Notes: generated by a model from the sequence alone, not told the origin. A stretch of 64,000 nucleotides of DNA from Caulobacter sp. (GCF_017744445.1 NZ_JAGIBH010000002.1:186001-250000), one strand, 5' to 3'; positions 45,146 through 54,417 are shown, counted from the first letter of the stretch. Made by a program: numbers and translations.

Positions 45146-48100
45146 ATGACCGATTGGGACTCGCTCGACGCCGGCAAGTACCGCGACGAAGCCGCCGTGA
45201 TCGCCGACCTGCTGGCCGCCAAGCCCTTGTCGAGCGAAGACCGCGCCGCCGTCCGCGCCGAGGCCGAGGCCCTGGTCCGCGGCGCGCGCCGCAGCGTCCG
45301 CAAGCAGGGCGTGGTCGAAAGCTTCCTGCAGGAATTCAGCCTGGGCACCCGCGAGGGCCTGGCCCTGATGTGCCTGGCCGAGGCCCTGCTGCGCACCCCC
45401 GACGACGAAACTCGCGACCGTTTGATCGCCGAAAAGATCGGCTCGGCCGACTGGGCCAGCCACCTGGGCGGCAGCGACAGCCTGTTCGTCAACGCCTCGA
45501 CCTGGGGCCTGATGCTGACCGGCAAGATCGTCGAGCCCGACACCGAGGCCCAGAAGGACCTGCCCGGCTTCATCAAGAAGCTGGCCGGCCGCATCGGCGA
45601 GCCGGTGATCCGTGCCGCCGTCGGCCAGGCGATCCGCATCATGGGCGAGCAGTTCGTCCTGGGTCGGACGATCGAAGCCGCCATCAAGCGCGCCGCCAAC
45701 GAAGGCGACATGTGCAGCTTCGACATGCTGGGCGAAGGCGCCCGCACCGCCGCCGACGCCGAGCGCTACGAGAAGTCCTACGCCGACGCGATTCAGACGG
45801 TCGGCAAGCTGTCCAAGGCCGCCGGCCCGGAGACCGGCCACGGCGTGTCGGTCAAGCTGTCGGCCCTGTGCCCGCGCTACGAGGCCACGCACGAGGACCG
45901 CGTGTGGGAAGAGCTCTATCCCCGCACCCTGCGCCTGGCCAAGATCGCCGCCCGCCACAACCTCAACTTCACGATCGACGCCGAAGAGGCTGACCGCCTG
46001 GCCCTGTCGCTGAAGCTGCTAGACCGCCTGTGCCGCGAGCCCGAGCTCGCCGACTGGACCGGCCTTGGCCTGGCCGTGCAGGCCTATCAGAAGCGTTGCG
46101 GCGAGGTGATCGCCCGCTTGAAGGCCCTCTCCGAGGAGACCGGCCGTCGCCTGATGGTCCGCCTGGTCAAGGGCGCCTATTGGGACAGCGAAATCAAGCG
46201 CGCCCAGGTCGCCGGCCGCCCGGACTATCCGGTCTACACGACCAAGCCGGCCACGGATCTCTCGTACCTGGTCAACGCCAAGGCCCTGATCGAGGCCGCG
46301 CCGCACCTCTACGCCCAGTTCGCCACCCACAACGCCCACACCCTGGCGGCCGTGGTGCGCATGGCCAAGAACGCCGGCGTCAAGATCGAGCACCAGCGCC
46401 TGCACGGCATGGGCGAGGCGCTCTACAAGGCCGCCGACGACCTCTATGACGGCATCACCCTGCGGGCCTACGCCCCGGTGGGCGGTCACGAGGACCTGCT
46501 GCCCTACCTGGTCCGCCGCCTGCTGGAGAACGGCGCCAACACCAGCTTCGTCCACGCCCTGCTGGACGAGCGCGTGCCGGTCGAAAAGGTCGTCACCGAC
46601 CCGATCGACACCGTGGAAGCCCACCCCGACCGCCACGCCAAGATCCCGACGCCGATCGACGTCTATGGCCCGCGTCGCCAGAACAGCGCCGGCCTGGATC
46701 TCTCGGTGAAGGCCGATCGCGAGCGCCTGGACGCCGCCGTCGCCGCGCTGGACGCCGTCACCCTGTCGGCCGGCCCGCTGGTCGGCGGCAAGGTCACCGC
46801 CGGCGGCCCGCCGCTGCCGGTCGTCGCCCCCGCCGACGAGGCCAAGGTGGTCGGCGCGGTCTCGGAAGCTCAGATCCCGCAGATCGACGAAGCCTTCCGC
46901 CTGGCCCGCGCGGCGCAACCCGCCTGGGACCAGGCCGGGGGCCCAGCCCGCGCCAAGACCCTGCGCGCCATGGCCGATGCGCTGGAAAGCAATATCGACC
47001 GCCTGATCGCCATCCTGGCGCGCGAGGCCGGCAAGACCCTGTCGGACGGCATCGCCGAGGTCCGCGAGGCCGTCGACTTCTGCCGCTACTACGCGATGCT
47101 GGCCGAGGATCAGTTCGGCGCGGGTGAAGTCCTGAAGGGGCCGGTCGGCGAGACCAACACCCTGCGCCTGGCCGGGCGCGGCGTCTTCGTCTGCATCAGC
47201 CCGTGGAACTTCCCGCTGGCCATCTTCACTGGCCAGATCGCCGCCGCCCTGGCCGCCGGCAACGCCGTGCTGGCCAAGCCCGCCGAGCAAACCCCGCTGA
47301 TCGCCTTCGAGGCCGTGAAGCTGTACCACGCCGCCGGCCTGGACCCGCGCCTGCTGGCCCTGCTGCCCGGCCGCGGCGAGACCGTCGGCGCGGCCCTGAC
47401 CAGCCATGAAGGCCTGGACGGCGTCGCCTTCACCGGCGGTACCGACACCGCCTGGCGGATCAACCAGACCCTGGCTCAGCGCCAAGGCCCGATCGTGCCG
47501 TTCATCGCCGAGACCGGCGGCCTCAACGGCATGTTCGTCGACACGACGGCGCAGCGCGAGCAGGTCATCGACGACGTCATCGTCAGCGCCTTCGGTTCGG
47601 CCGGCCAGCGCTGCTCGGCCCTGCGCCTGCTGTTCCTGCCCGAGGACACCGCCGAGCACATCATCGACGGCCTGAAGGGCGCCATGGACGCCCTGGTCGT
47701 CGGCGATCCGGCCCTGGCCGTCACCGACGTCGGCCCGGTCATCGACACCGAGGCCAAGGACGCTCTGGAGAAGCACCAAGTCCGCCTCAAGAAGGAAGCC
47801 AAACTCCTTCACGCCCTGACGGCGCCCGCCGGCGGGACCTTCTTCGCCCCGGTCCTGGCCGAGATCCCCGCCGCCGACTTCCTGGAGCGCGAGGTGTTCG
47901 GCCCGATCCTGCACGTGGTCCGCTACAAGCCCGAGCACCTCGAAGAGGTGGCCGGCGCCCTGGCGGCCCGTCGCTACGGCCTCACCCTGGGCATCCACTC
48001 GCGGATCGAGAGCTTTGCCGCCGACGTCCAGCGCCTGGTCCCGGCCGGCAACGCCTATGTCAACCGCTCGATGACCGGCGCCGTCGTGGGCGTCCAGCCC

Positions 48101-48235
48101 TTCGGCGGCGAAGGCCTGTCGGGCACCGGCCCCAAGGCCGGCGGGCCGCATGCCCTGCTCCGCTTTGCCGTGGAGCGCGCGGTCAGCGTCAACATCACGG
48201 CCCAGGGCGGGGATCCGGCGCTGCTGAATCTGTGA
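45146..48235 (+). CDS. putA: Bifunctional proline dehydrogenase/P5C dehydrogenase PutA
   Basis: This 1029-aa protein oxidises proline to glutamate in two steps. The FAD-dependent proline dehydrogenase barrel (about 165-455) carries GHGVSVKLSALCPRYE, MVRLVKGAYWDSEIKRAQ, and RRLLENGANTSFVH. The aldehyde dehydrogenase half (about 530-1010) has SPWNFPLAIFTGQIAAAL, ETGGLNGMFVD, and catalytic Cys823 in SAGQRCSAL. The length fits type A PutA without the N-terminal ribbon-helix-helix repressor domain, so regulation probably falls to the divergent Lrp protein. ATG 45146 follows GAAGGAC; a longer upstream frame has no support. It is a soluble enzyme, membrane-associated when reduced. Confidence 0.96.
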   Translation: MTDWDSLDAGKYRDEAAVIADLLAAKPLSSEDRAAVRAEAEALVRGARRSVRKQGVVESFLQEFSLGTREGLALMCLAEALLRTPDDETRDRLIAEKIGSADWASHLGGSDSLFVNASTWGLMLTGKIVEPDTEAQKDLPGFIKKLAGRIGEPVIRAAVGQAIRIMGEQFVLGRTIEAAIKRAANEGDMCSFDMLGEGARTAADAERYEKSYADAIQTVGKLSKAAGPETGHGVSVKLSALCPRYEATHEDRVWEELYPRTLRLAKIAARHNLNFTIDAEEADRLALSLKLLDRLCREPELADWTGLGLAVQAYQKRCGEVIARLKALSEETGRRLMVRLVKGAYWDSEIKRAQVAGRPDYPVYTTKPATDLSYLVNAKALIEAAPHLYAQFATHNAHTLAAVVRMAKNAGVKIEHQRLHGMGEALYKAADDLYDGITLRAYAPVGGHEDLLPYLVRRLLENGANTSFVHALLDERVPVEKVVTDPIDTVEAHPDRHAKIPTPIDVYGPRRQNSAGLDLSVKADRERLDAAVAALDAVTLSAGPLVGGKVTAGGPPLPVVAPADEAKVVGAVSEAQIPQIDEAFRLARAAQPAWDQAGGPARAKTLRAMADALESNIDRLIAILAREAGKTLSDGIAEVREAVDFCRYYAMLAEDQFGAGEVLKGPVGETNTLRLAGRGVFVCISPWNFPLAIFTGQIAAALAAGNAVLAKPAEQTPLIAFEAVKLYHAAGLDPRLLALLPGRGETVGAALTSHEGLDGVAFTGGTDTAWRINQTLAQRQGPIVPFIAETGGLNGMFVDTTAQREQVIDDVIVSAFGSAGQRCSALRLLFLPEDTAEHIIDGLKGAMDALVVGDPALAVTDVGPVIDTEAKDALEKHQVRLKKEAKLLHALTAPAGGTFFAPVLAEIPAADFLEREVFGPILHVVRYKPEHLEEVAGALAARRYGLTLGIHSRIESFAADVQRLVPAGNAYVNRSMTGAVVGVQPFGGEGLSGTGPKAGGPHALLRFAVERAVSVNITAQGGDPALLNL

Positions 48236-48271
48236 TTTGACTTAGTCGGCCGTAGGCGAGACTCTTCGCCT

Positions 48272-48535
48272 ATGGCCGATGGCTTCGACCTTCATATCGA
48301 TCACGAACAGGCTGCCCAACTGAAGGTCGCGGCGGACAGGTTCGGCATGTCCGTGTCCGAATATACGCGAGCTCTGATCGACGCGGGTCTGACCAGGACG
48401 CTTCCTAGGATCATCGATCCGGATCCCGCCATCGACGAGGCGATCGCCGACGCCGTCGAGCGCGGCGAGGAGCCAACCATCACCCTCGACGAATTCCGCG
48501 CTCATGTGCGCCGTGTGAGCGCGGCCCTGGATTGA
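48272..48535 (+). CDS. Antitoxin of a ParDE/RelBE-type pair
   Basis: This 87-aa protein has an N-terminal ribbon-helix-helix fold: FDLHIDHEQAAQLKVAADRF with GMSVSEYTRALIDAGL. The C-terminal half is flexible and acidic (DEAIADAVERGEEPTITLDE) and would wrap the toxin. Such antitoxins repress their own promoter. Its stop overlaps the TTG start of the toxin gene (TTGA). It starts 36 bases after putA ends. Confidence 0.8.
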   Translation: MADGFDLHIDHEQAAQLKVAADRFGMSVSEYTRALIDAGLTRTLPRIIDPDPAIDEAIADAVERGEEPTITLDEFRAHVRRVSAALD

Positions 48536-48813
48536 CCTTCACGGTCTCGCTCACGGTCCGCGCCAAAAGGGACTTCAACCGTCTCGTCGTCTGGCTTTCC
48601 GTCCGCGACGCCCGTGCCGCAGCCAGACTTGGCCCTCTCTTAGAAGAAGCTGTGAGCAGCTTGGTAGAGTCGCCATTGCGAGGGCGCTCCGCCGGTTCAG
48701 CGGTTCGCGAGATCAACCTTCCCTTCGGCCAGCATGCCTACATCGTCCGCTATCGCGTGCATGGCTCGCAAGTGACCGTCGTCCGTTTCCTGCACAGCTT
48801 GCAGCAACACTAG
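48532..48813 (+). CDS. RelE/ParE-superfamily toxin
   Basis: This 93-aa protein shows the ParE/RelE layout: VSLTVRAKRDFNRLVVWLS at the start, a helical hairpin (ARLGPLLEEAVSSLVESPLR), GRSAGSAVREI, and the core VRYRVHGSQVTVVRFLHS. ParE-type proteins inhibit DNA gyrase and RelE-type cut mRNA; the sequence alone does not separate the two. TTG 48532 overlaps the antitoxin stop codon, so their synthesis is coupled. Confidence 0.82.
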   Translation: MTFTVSLTVRAKRDFNRLVVWLSVRDARAAARLGPLLEEAVSSLVESPLRGRSAGSAVREINLPFGQHAYIVRYRVHGSQVTVVRFLHSLQQH

Positions 48814-48869
48814 CCCTTCGCTGAATCCCGAATGGTCTACCTTCACAACAATCACGCGTAGACCCTAAA

Positions 48870-48890
48870 CTCCCCGGCGACATCGGGGAG
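48870..48890 (+). other. Hairpin covering the Shine-Dalgarno of the alpha/beta hydrolase gene
   Basis: CTCCCCG at 48870-48876 pairs with CGGGGAG at 48884-48890. The second strand is the ribosome-binding sequence, 5 bases before ATG 48896. The hairpin would hide the binding site in the mRNA. Confidence 0.6.
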
Positions 48891-48895
48891 TCCAC

Positions 48896-50254
48896 ATGCG
48901 TTTCCTGCCTCGCGCGGTCGTCGCCGCCGCTCTGCTCGCGCCGGCCATCGCCATGGCCCAGGTCGCACCCATCGCCGGCGACTGGTACGGAACCCTCGAC
49001 GTCGGGGTGAAGCTGCCGCTGGTCTTCCACCTGCAAGCGGACGGGACCGCCAGTGTCGACAGCCCGGCCCAGAAGGCGACCGGCCTGAAGGCCACCGCCA
49101 CCCTGGCTGGCGATCAGCTGACCGTCACCCTGACCGCGCCGGCCGCCGCCTACGAGGGCAAGGTCGCCGCCGACCGCAAGTCGATCACCGGCCAGTGGGT
49201 GCAGAACGGCGGCCGCCTGCCGCTGACGCTGGAGCGCGCCCCGCAGGCCGTCGTGGCGCCCAAGCGCCCGCAGACGCCCAAGCCGCCGTTCCCCTATCGC
49301 GCCGAAGACGTCACCTACACGAACCCGGCGTCCGGCCTGACCCTGGCCGGGACCCTGACCCTGCCGCCGGGCGACGGGCCGTTCCCGGTCGCCCTGCTGA
49401 TCAGCGGCTCGGGCCCGCAGGACCGCGACGAGACCCTCTACGACCACAAGCCGTTCCTGGTGCTGGCCGACGCCCTGACCCGGCGCGGCGTGGCGGTGCT
49501 GCGGGTGGACGATCGCGGCGTCGGCGGCTCGCAGCCCGGCGACGTCCTCAACGCGACAACCCTCGACTTCGCGACCGACGTCGCAGCCGGGGTCGCCTAT
49601 CTGCGCGGCCGCAAGGACATCGACCCGGCGCGCGTCGGCCTGATCGGCCACAGCGAGGGCGGGGTCATCGCACCGCTGGTCGCCGCCAAGGATCCGCGCA
49701 TCGCCTTCCTGGTGCTGATGGCCGGAACGGGCGTGCCCGGCGACCAGGTCCTGCCCCTGCAGTACCACGACATCTACATCGCCTCGGGCGCCAGCGAGAA
49801 GGCCGCCGCCCAGCAGGCTCAGCGCATCGAGGCCGCCAACGCCATCGTCCTGGCCGAGCCGGACCAGATCAAGGCCAACCCTCAGCTGCTGGCGCTGCTC
49901 AAGGCTGATCCCCAGACCGCAGCGGGCCTGACCGCCCTGATCAACTCGACCTGGTACCGCACCTTCCTGACCGTGGATCCCGCTCGGAGCCTGGCTCAGG
50001 TCCGCGCGCCGGTCCTGGCGATCAACGGCGCCAAGGACACCCAGGTCTCGGCGGCGGTGAACATCCCGGCGATCAAGGCCGCCCTGGCCGGCAATGCCGA
50101 TACGACCACCCTGGTGCTGCCGGACCTGAACCACCTGTTCCAGACGGCCCGCACCGGCGCCCCGGCGGAGTACGCCAATATCGAGGAAACGATCGCCCCG
50201 TCAGCGCTCGCGACCGTCGTCGACTGGACCGTGGCGCATTCGAAGCCGCGCTGA
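48896..50254 (+). CDS. Exported alpha/beta hydrolase (prolyl-oligopeptidase-like fold)
   Basis: This 452-aa protein has a signal peptide (cleavage after AMA, about residue 20), an N-terminal beta domain (about 25-125) with GDWYGTLDVGVKLPLVFHLQ, and an alpha/beta hydrolase (about 145-450). The nucleophile elbow is GHSEGG, the oxyanion region LLISGSGPQDRDE, and a likely acid in NGAKDTQVSA with histidine in LNHLFQ. It resembles secreted esterases/peptidases that act on small or acetylated substrates; its specificity cannot be read. Expression may be limited by the hairpin over its ribosome-binding site. It is followed by a mannanase gene on the same strand. Confidence 0.85.
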   Translation: MRFLPRAVVAAALLAPAIAMAQVAPIAGDWYGTLDVGVKLPLVFHLQADGTASVDSPAQKATGLKATATLAGDQLTVTLTAPAAAYEGKVAADRKSITGQWVQNGGRLPLTLERAPQAVVAPKRPQTPKPPFPYRAEDVTYTNPASGLTLAGTLTLPPGDGPFPVALLISGSGPQDRDETLYDHKPFLVLADALTRRGVAVLRVDDRGVGGSQPGDVLNATTLDFATDVAAGVAYLRGRKDIDPARVGLIGHSEGGVIAPLVAAKDPRIAFLVLMAGTGVPGDQVLPLQYHDIYIASGASEKAAAQQAQRIEAANAIVLAEPDQIKANPQLLALLKADPQTAAGLTALINSTWYRTFLTVDPARSLAQVRAPVLAINGAKDTQVSAAVNIPAIKAALAGNADTTTLVLPDLNHLFQTARTGAPAEYANIEETIAPSALATVVDWTVAHSKPR

Positions 50255-50350
50255 GACCAGCATTTCTTTCATCATCTTTATTTAATCGCCTTCCCCGTCG
50301 GCGCGTGCTCGGCTAGGCTCCCGCAAAACAAGGTTACGGGGGACTCCAGG

Positions 50351-51688
50351 ATGATCAGCAGACGCTTTCTCTTGGGCGGCGCGGCCGCCGGCCTGATCGC
50401 TGCCCCGGCCCTGGGCGCGACCAAGAAGACCCCCGCCCCGCCGAAGGGCTTCGTCACCGTCAAGGACGGCCGGCTGATGCTGGACGGCAAGCGCTATCGC
50501 TTCACCGGGGCGAACCTGTGGTACGGGGCCTGGCTGGGCTCGCCCGGGGCCACGGGCGACCATGAGCGGCTCAAGCGCGAGCTCGACAGGCTCAAGGCCC
50601 TGGGCGTCACCAACCTGCGGGTCCTGGGCGCGGGCGAGCGCTCGCCGGCCAAGGCCGCCGTCGCCCCGACCTTCCAGGAAAAGCCCGGCGTCTACGACCA
50701 GGACCTGCTGAAGGGCCTGGACGTCCTGCTGGCCGAGATGGCCAAGCGCGACATGAAGGCGGTGATCTACGTCAACAACTTCTGGGATTGGTCGGGCGGC
50801 ATGCCGGCCTATCTGAACTGGGTCGGCAACGGCCCCTGGTTCCAGCAGGGCGACCCGGCCCATCCGTGGCCGGAATTCCCCGACTATTCCGGCCGCTTCT
50901 ACGGCGACGAGAAGGCCAACTCCCTCTTCCGCCGCTACCTGATCGGCCTGGTCGGCCGCCAGAACAGCGTCACCGGCAAGGCCTATCGCGACGACCCGAC
51001 GATCATGGCCTGGCAACTGGCCAACGAGCCGCGCCCCGGCGGCACCGAGGACTTCGGCAACAAGAACCTGCCGACCTACTACAAGTGGATCCGCGACGTG
51101 TCGGCGATCATCAAGACGCTGGACACCCGCCACCTGGTCAGCACCGGCAGCGAGGGCAGCATGGGCTGCCTGCACAGCGAGACCTGCGTGGTCGAGGCCC
51201 ACAAGCCCGACACCATCGACTACCTGACCCTGCACGTGTGGCCCAACAACTGGGGCTGGATCGACGTCAAGAACCAGCCGGCGACCTATGCCGACGGCGA
51301 GGCCAAGTGCCGCGAGTACGTCACCCGCCACATAGCCCTGGCCAGGTCGCTGAACAAGCCGCTGGTCATCGAGGAATTCGGCCTGATCCGCGAGGCGCGC
51401 TCGTTCGTCCCCGGCTCGGCCACGGCCGACAAGGACCGCTTCTACAAGACCATCTACGACCTGGCCCTGGACGACATGAAGGCCGGCGGCCCGGTGGCCG
51501 GCACCAACTTCTGGGCCTGGAACGGCGAAGGCCGCGCCCAGCACGCCGACGCCTGGTTCGTGCACGGCGACAAGAGCTTCGTCGGCGACCCGCCCCAGGA
51601 GGAGCAGGGGCTGTACGGGGTGTTCGATGCGGATGTGTCGACCAAGGCCGTGATCGCGCAGCACGCGGCGGCGGTGGCGGGGCTGTAG
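50351..51688 (+). CDS. GH5 beta-mannanase (subfamily 7-like), exported
   Basis: This 445-aa protein begins MISRRFLLGGAAAGLIAAPA, a twin-arginine signal. The barrel has GH5_7 landmarks: FTGANLWYGAWLG, NLRVLGAGE, VIYVNNFWDWSGGMPAYL, and the acid/base Glu226 in QLANEPRPGG; the nucleophile is Glu342 in VIEEFGL. GTNFWAWNGEGR near the end is also typical. It would cut mannan or galactomannan chains outside the cytoplasm. There is no carbohydrate-binding module. The operon context is unclear; the nearest polysaccharide genes are downstream, beyond the BlaI/BlaR pair. Confidence 0.88.
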   Translation: MISRRFLLGGAAAGLIAAPALGATKKTPAPPKGFVTVKDGRLMLDGKRYRFTGANLWYGAWLGSPGATGDHERLKRELDRLKALGVTNLRVLGAGERSPAKAAVAPTFQEKPGVYDQDLLKGLDVLLAEMAKRDMKAVIYVNNFWDWSGGMPAYLNWVGNGPWFQQGDPAHPWPEFPDYSGRFYGDEKANSLFRRYLIGLVGRQNSVTGKAYRDDPTIMAWQLANEPRPGGTEDFGNKNLPTYYKWIRDVSAIIKTLDTRHLVSTGSEGSMGCLHSETCVVEAHKPDTIDYLTLHVWPNNWGWIDVKNQPATYADGEAKCREYVTRHIALARSLNKPLVIEEFGLIREARSFVPGSATADKDRFYKTIYDLALDDMKAGGPVAGTNFWAWNGEGRAQHADAWFVHGDKSFVGDPPQEEQGLYGVFDADVSTKAVIAQHAAAVAGL

Positions 51689-51701
51689 GGAGGGCTAAAT
51701 T

Positions 51702-51881
51702 CCCTCTCTCTTAGAGAGAGGGAGGGGCCCGCGCGTAGCGTGGGAGGGTGAGTGGTTTCACCCTCAACCGGCGTGCCGGCACATCGCTCACAACAGCGCC
51801 CATATCACTCACCGGCTCCGCCTACCCACTCACCCTCCCACCGCTTCGCGGCGGGCCCCTCCCTCTCTCCATGAGAGAGGG
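51702..51881. repeat. Intergenic palindromic repeat, family B copy 5
   Basis: CCCTCTCTC-TTA-GAGAGAGGG on the left, GGCGTGCCGGCAC in the loop, and CCGCTTCGCGGCGGGCCC plus CCCTCTCTC-CAT-GAGAGAGGG on the right. It separates the mannanase gene from the BlaI-type operator. Confidence 0.85.
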
Positions 51882-51907
51882 TGATTTCCGGCCGCTTGAC
51901 GCCCACG

Positions 51908-51946
51908 ATGACAAGTGTCAACGTTCGACTCGTTGACACTTGTCAT
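51908..51946. promoter_or_regulatory. Tandem BlaI-type operator
   Basis: ATGACAAGTGTCAACG at 51908-51923 and its exact inverse at 51931-51946 are separated by 7 bases. Each half contains its own small palindrome, TGACA-nn-TGTCA, resembling the TACA-nn-TGTA core recognised by BlaI/MecI repressors. It ends 17 bases before the blaI start codon. Confidence 0.85.
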
Positions 51947-51962
51947 CGATGAGACGTGACCC

Positions 51963-52334
51963 ATGGCAGGCATGAAGATCAGCGCGGCGGAAAGCGTGGT
52001 GATGGAGGCGCTGTGGCGACACAGCCCGCTGACCTCCGAGGCCATCATGGGCGAGGTCTGCGAGCCCAACGCCTGGACCGAGGGCACCGTGAAGGTGCTG
52101 ATCAGCCGCCTCCTGAAGAAGAAGGCCATCGGCGCGACCGCCGAGGGCCGGCGCTATCTCTATTCGCCGCTGGTCAGCCGCGAGGCCTATGTCGGCAGCG
52201 AGAGCCAGGGCCTGCTGGACCGGCTGTTCGACGGCCGGCTGGCGCCGCTGGTGGCGCACTTTTCCGACAGCGACAAGCTGAGCGACCAGGACGTCGCCGA
52301 CCTCAAGGCCTTGATCGAGAAGATCGGCAAATGA
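51963..52334 (+). CDS. BlaI/MecI/CopY-family repressor
   Basis: This 123-aa protein has the BlaI winged helix: ISAAESVVMEALWRHSPLTS then EAIMGEVCEPNAWTEGTVKV and LISRLLKKKAIGATAEGRRY. A short dimerisation tail follows. It should bind the operator at 51908-51946 and repress its own operon. The stop overlaps the start of the M56 sensor gene (ATGA). No beta-lactamase gene lies nearby, so the controlled function is unknown. ATG 51963 is likely; 51972 is possible. Confidence 0.92.
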   Translation: MAGMKISAAESVVMEALWRHSPLTSEAIMGEVCEPNAWTEGTVKVLISRLLKKKAIGATAEGRRYLYSPLVSREAYVGSESQGLLDRLFDGRLAPLVAHFSDSDKLSDQDVADLKALIEKIGK

Positions 52335-53539
52335 ACGACGCCCTGCTCACCCTGCTGATCCGAGGCGAACTGGCCCTGACGGTCGGCGTGCTGCTGGCCC
52401 TGGTCCTGCGCCGGCCCGTCCGTCGGGCGCTCGGCCCGCTGGCCGCCTACGCCCTGTGGCTGGTCGCGCCGCTGTGCGTAATCGCGGCGCTGCTGCCCGC
52501 GGCCGCCCCGACCGGCGCCATGGCCCCGGTGGTCACCCTGGCCGCCGACGCCGCCTGGTCGGTGCGGCCGGTCTCGCGCCAGGTGCACAAGGTCTCCGAG
52601 ATCCTGACCGCGCTCTGGGTCCTCGGCGCGCTCGGCGCGGCCTCACTGTTCGCCTTGCGCCAGGCGCGGTTCGTGCGGAGCCTGGGGCGTCTCGCGCCCT
52701 CGCCCACCGATCGCGCCTTGCTGCTGGGCCAGCACACGGGAGCTGGGCCAATGCTGCTGGGCGCCCTGCGGCCACGCATCGTCGCGCCGGCCGATTTCGA
52801 GGCCCGCTTCCAAGGCTCGGCGCGGGAGCTGGTCCTGGCCCATGAGCGCGTCCACCTGGCGCGCGGCGACGCGGCCGTGAACGCCCTGGTCGTCGTCGTG
52901 CGGTGCCTCGCCTGGTTCAACCCGCTGGTCCACCACGCCGCCCGCGCCTTGCGCATCGACCAGGAGATCGCCTGCGACGCCGCCGTCGTCGAGCGTCATC
53001 CCGACGCCGCGCGCCTCTATGCCGAGACCCTGCTCGGCAGCGCCCTGACCCCCATGTCCGCACCATTCGGCTGCCACTGGCCGGCCGTCGGCGCCCATCC
53101 CCTGAAGGAGAGACTGACCATGCTGCAGACCGCCTCCACGAGCCCAGCCCGCAAGACCCTGGGCGCCCTGCTGGTCGGGACCCTGGCCCTGGCCGCCGCC
53201 GGCGCGGTGTGGGCCGCCAATGCGCCGCCCGAGCCGACCGTGCGCAATCCGCTCTGGGTCCAGCGCCCCGGCCTCGAGGACATGACCCGCTACTATCCGG
53301 AGATCGCCCACGAGGCCGGCGTCACCGCCGCTCGCGTCACCGTCGACTGCTCGATCACCGCCGAGGGCCGGCTGGAGAACTGCCTGGTCCGCCAGGAGGA
53401 CCCGGCCCAGTACGGCTTCGGCGAGGCCACCATCAAGCTGGTCCGCCACTTCCAGATGGCCCCCGAGGACCGCGACGGAAAGCCGACCGTCGGCGGGGTG
53501 ATCCGCATCCCGATCGTGTTCCAGGACCCGAAGGCGTAG
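52331..53539 (+). CDS. BlaR1-like M56 peptidase fused to a TonB C-terminal domain
   Basis: This 402-aa protein has three or four membrane helices in its first half. The zinc-protease motif is HERVH (His171, Glu172, His175) in LVLAHERVHLARGDAAVN. Another helix follows at about 280-300 (TLGALLVGTLALAAAGAVWA). The C-terminal 100 residues resemble a TonB C-terminal domain (YYPEIAHEAGVTAARVTVDC, GFGEATIKLVRHFQMAP). This fusion, rather than a penicillin-binding sensor, is common in Caulobacterales. On activation it would cleave the BlaI-type repressor encoded upstream. The signal it senses is unknown. Confidence 0.88.
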   Translation: MNDALLTLLIRGELALTVGVLLALVLRRPVRRALGPLAAYALWLVAPLCVIAALLPAAAPTGAMAPVVTLAADAAWSVRPVSRQVHKVSEILTALWVLGALGAASLFALRQARFVRSLGRLAPSPTDRALLLGQHTGAGPMLLGALRPRIVAPADFEARFQGSARELVLAHERVHLARGDAAVNALVVVVRCLAWFNPLVHHAARALRIDQEIACDAAVVERHPDAARLYAETLLGSALTPMSAPFGCHWPAVGAHPLKERLTMLQTASTSPARKTLGALLVGTLALAAAGAVWAANAPPEPTVRNPLWVQRPGLEDMTRYYPEIAHEAGVTAARVTVDCSITAEGRLENCLVRQEDPAQYGFGEATIKLVRHFQMAPEDRDGKPTVGGVIRIPIVFQDPKA

Positions 53540-53544
53540 GGCGC

Positions 53545-54417
53545 ATGCTCGTCGCCCTCGCCCTGGCCGCCGCGCTGGCCGTGTCCTGCGCCGGCGCGCG
53601 CGACCTCGTGGCCGACGAGACCGAGATGGCCCGCGTCGTCGCGCCGGTCGTCGCCGCTCACGATGCCCGGATGAAGGCCCTGGACCAGGGCGCGGCGGGC
53701 GAGACCTTCCTGTCGTTGCAACGCCGCTATCACCAGGACCGCTTCGCTGCCCTGAAGCCCCTGGCCGAGCACGGCAATGTCGCCGCCATCTTCGCCATCG
53801 CCCGGCAATATCAGTCGGCCGACTCCGGCTTCGCCGATCCCGTCCAGTGGACCCGGCTGATGCACTGCGCCGCCGCCCAGGGCGACCCCGGCGCGCAGCT
53901 GGAGCTGATGATGGAGACCTGGCACGACAAGGGCGACGGCAGCTTTGCAGCCATCCAGCGCAACCGCGCCAGGACCCTGGACCTGATCGAGCAGGCCGCC
54001 GCGCGCGGCGAGGTCGGCGGCCTCTCGATGCTGGCCACCTACATCCGAGGCGGCCAGCATCAGTATCCGATCGACCCGGACTTGGGCCGGCGGCTGGCGC
54101 TGTTGTGCCTGCGGGTCAGCGGCACGGGCTGTCGCGAAGAACTGCTCACGAGCCTGCCAGACCCTGTGGATAACTACGCGCTGCTGGCGGACCTGGCCCG
54201 CACCCAGCCGGTCCGCTTCGCCGCGCGTCGCGACGCGGCCTGGACCAGGCTGACGCCTGAGCAGCAGACCCGCACCGAGGCGGCGGCGAATGCCTTGCGC
54301 CGTGCGCCATGGGCTGAGCTGGCGCCGGAATGGGCCACCTTGTGCGCCCGGATCGTCGCCCAGGGCGATCCCGCCTCGGTCAGTTGCCTGCGCGGACACC
54401 TCTGCCCAGCGGCTTGA
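53545..54417 (+). CDS. Probable lipoprotein with Sel1/TPR-like helical repeats
   Basis: This 290-aa protein has a short signal with a possible lipobox (LAVSC at about residue 15). The rest is helical: AALKPLAEHGNVAAIFAIAR, LMHCAAAQGDPGAQLELMM, TLDLIEQAAARGEVGGLSML read like Sel1 repeats, which pair helices for protein binding. Cysteines (CREELL, CLRG, CPAA) may form disulfides. It starts 6 bases after the BlaR1-like gene and is likely the third gene of that operon, so it may be part of the sensed or controlled pathway. The function is unknown. Confidence 0.65.
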   Translation: MLVALALAAALAVSCAGARDLVADETEMARVVAPVVAAHDARMKALDQGAAGETFLSLQRRYHQDRFAALKPLAEHGNVAAIFAIARQYQSADSGFADPVQWTRLMHCAAAQGDPGAQLELMMETWHDKGDGSFAAIQRNRARTLDLIEQAAARGEVGGLSMLATYIRGGQHQYPIDPDLGRRLALLCLRVSGTGCREELLTSLPDPVDNYALLADLARTQPVRFAARRDAAWTRLTPEQQTRTEAAANALRRAPWAELAPEWATLCARIVAQGDPASVSCLRGHLCPAA

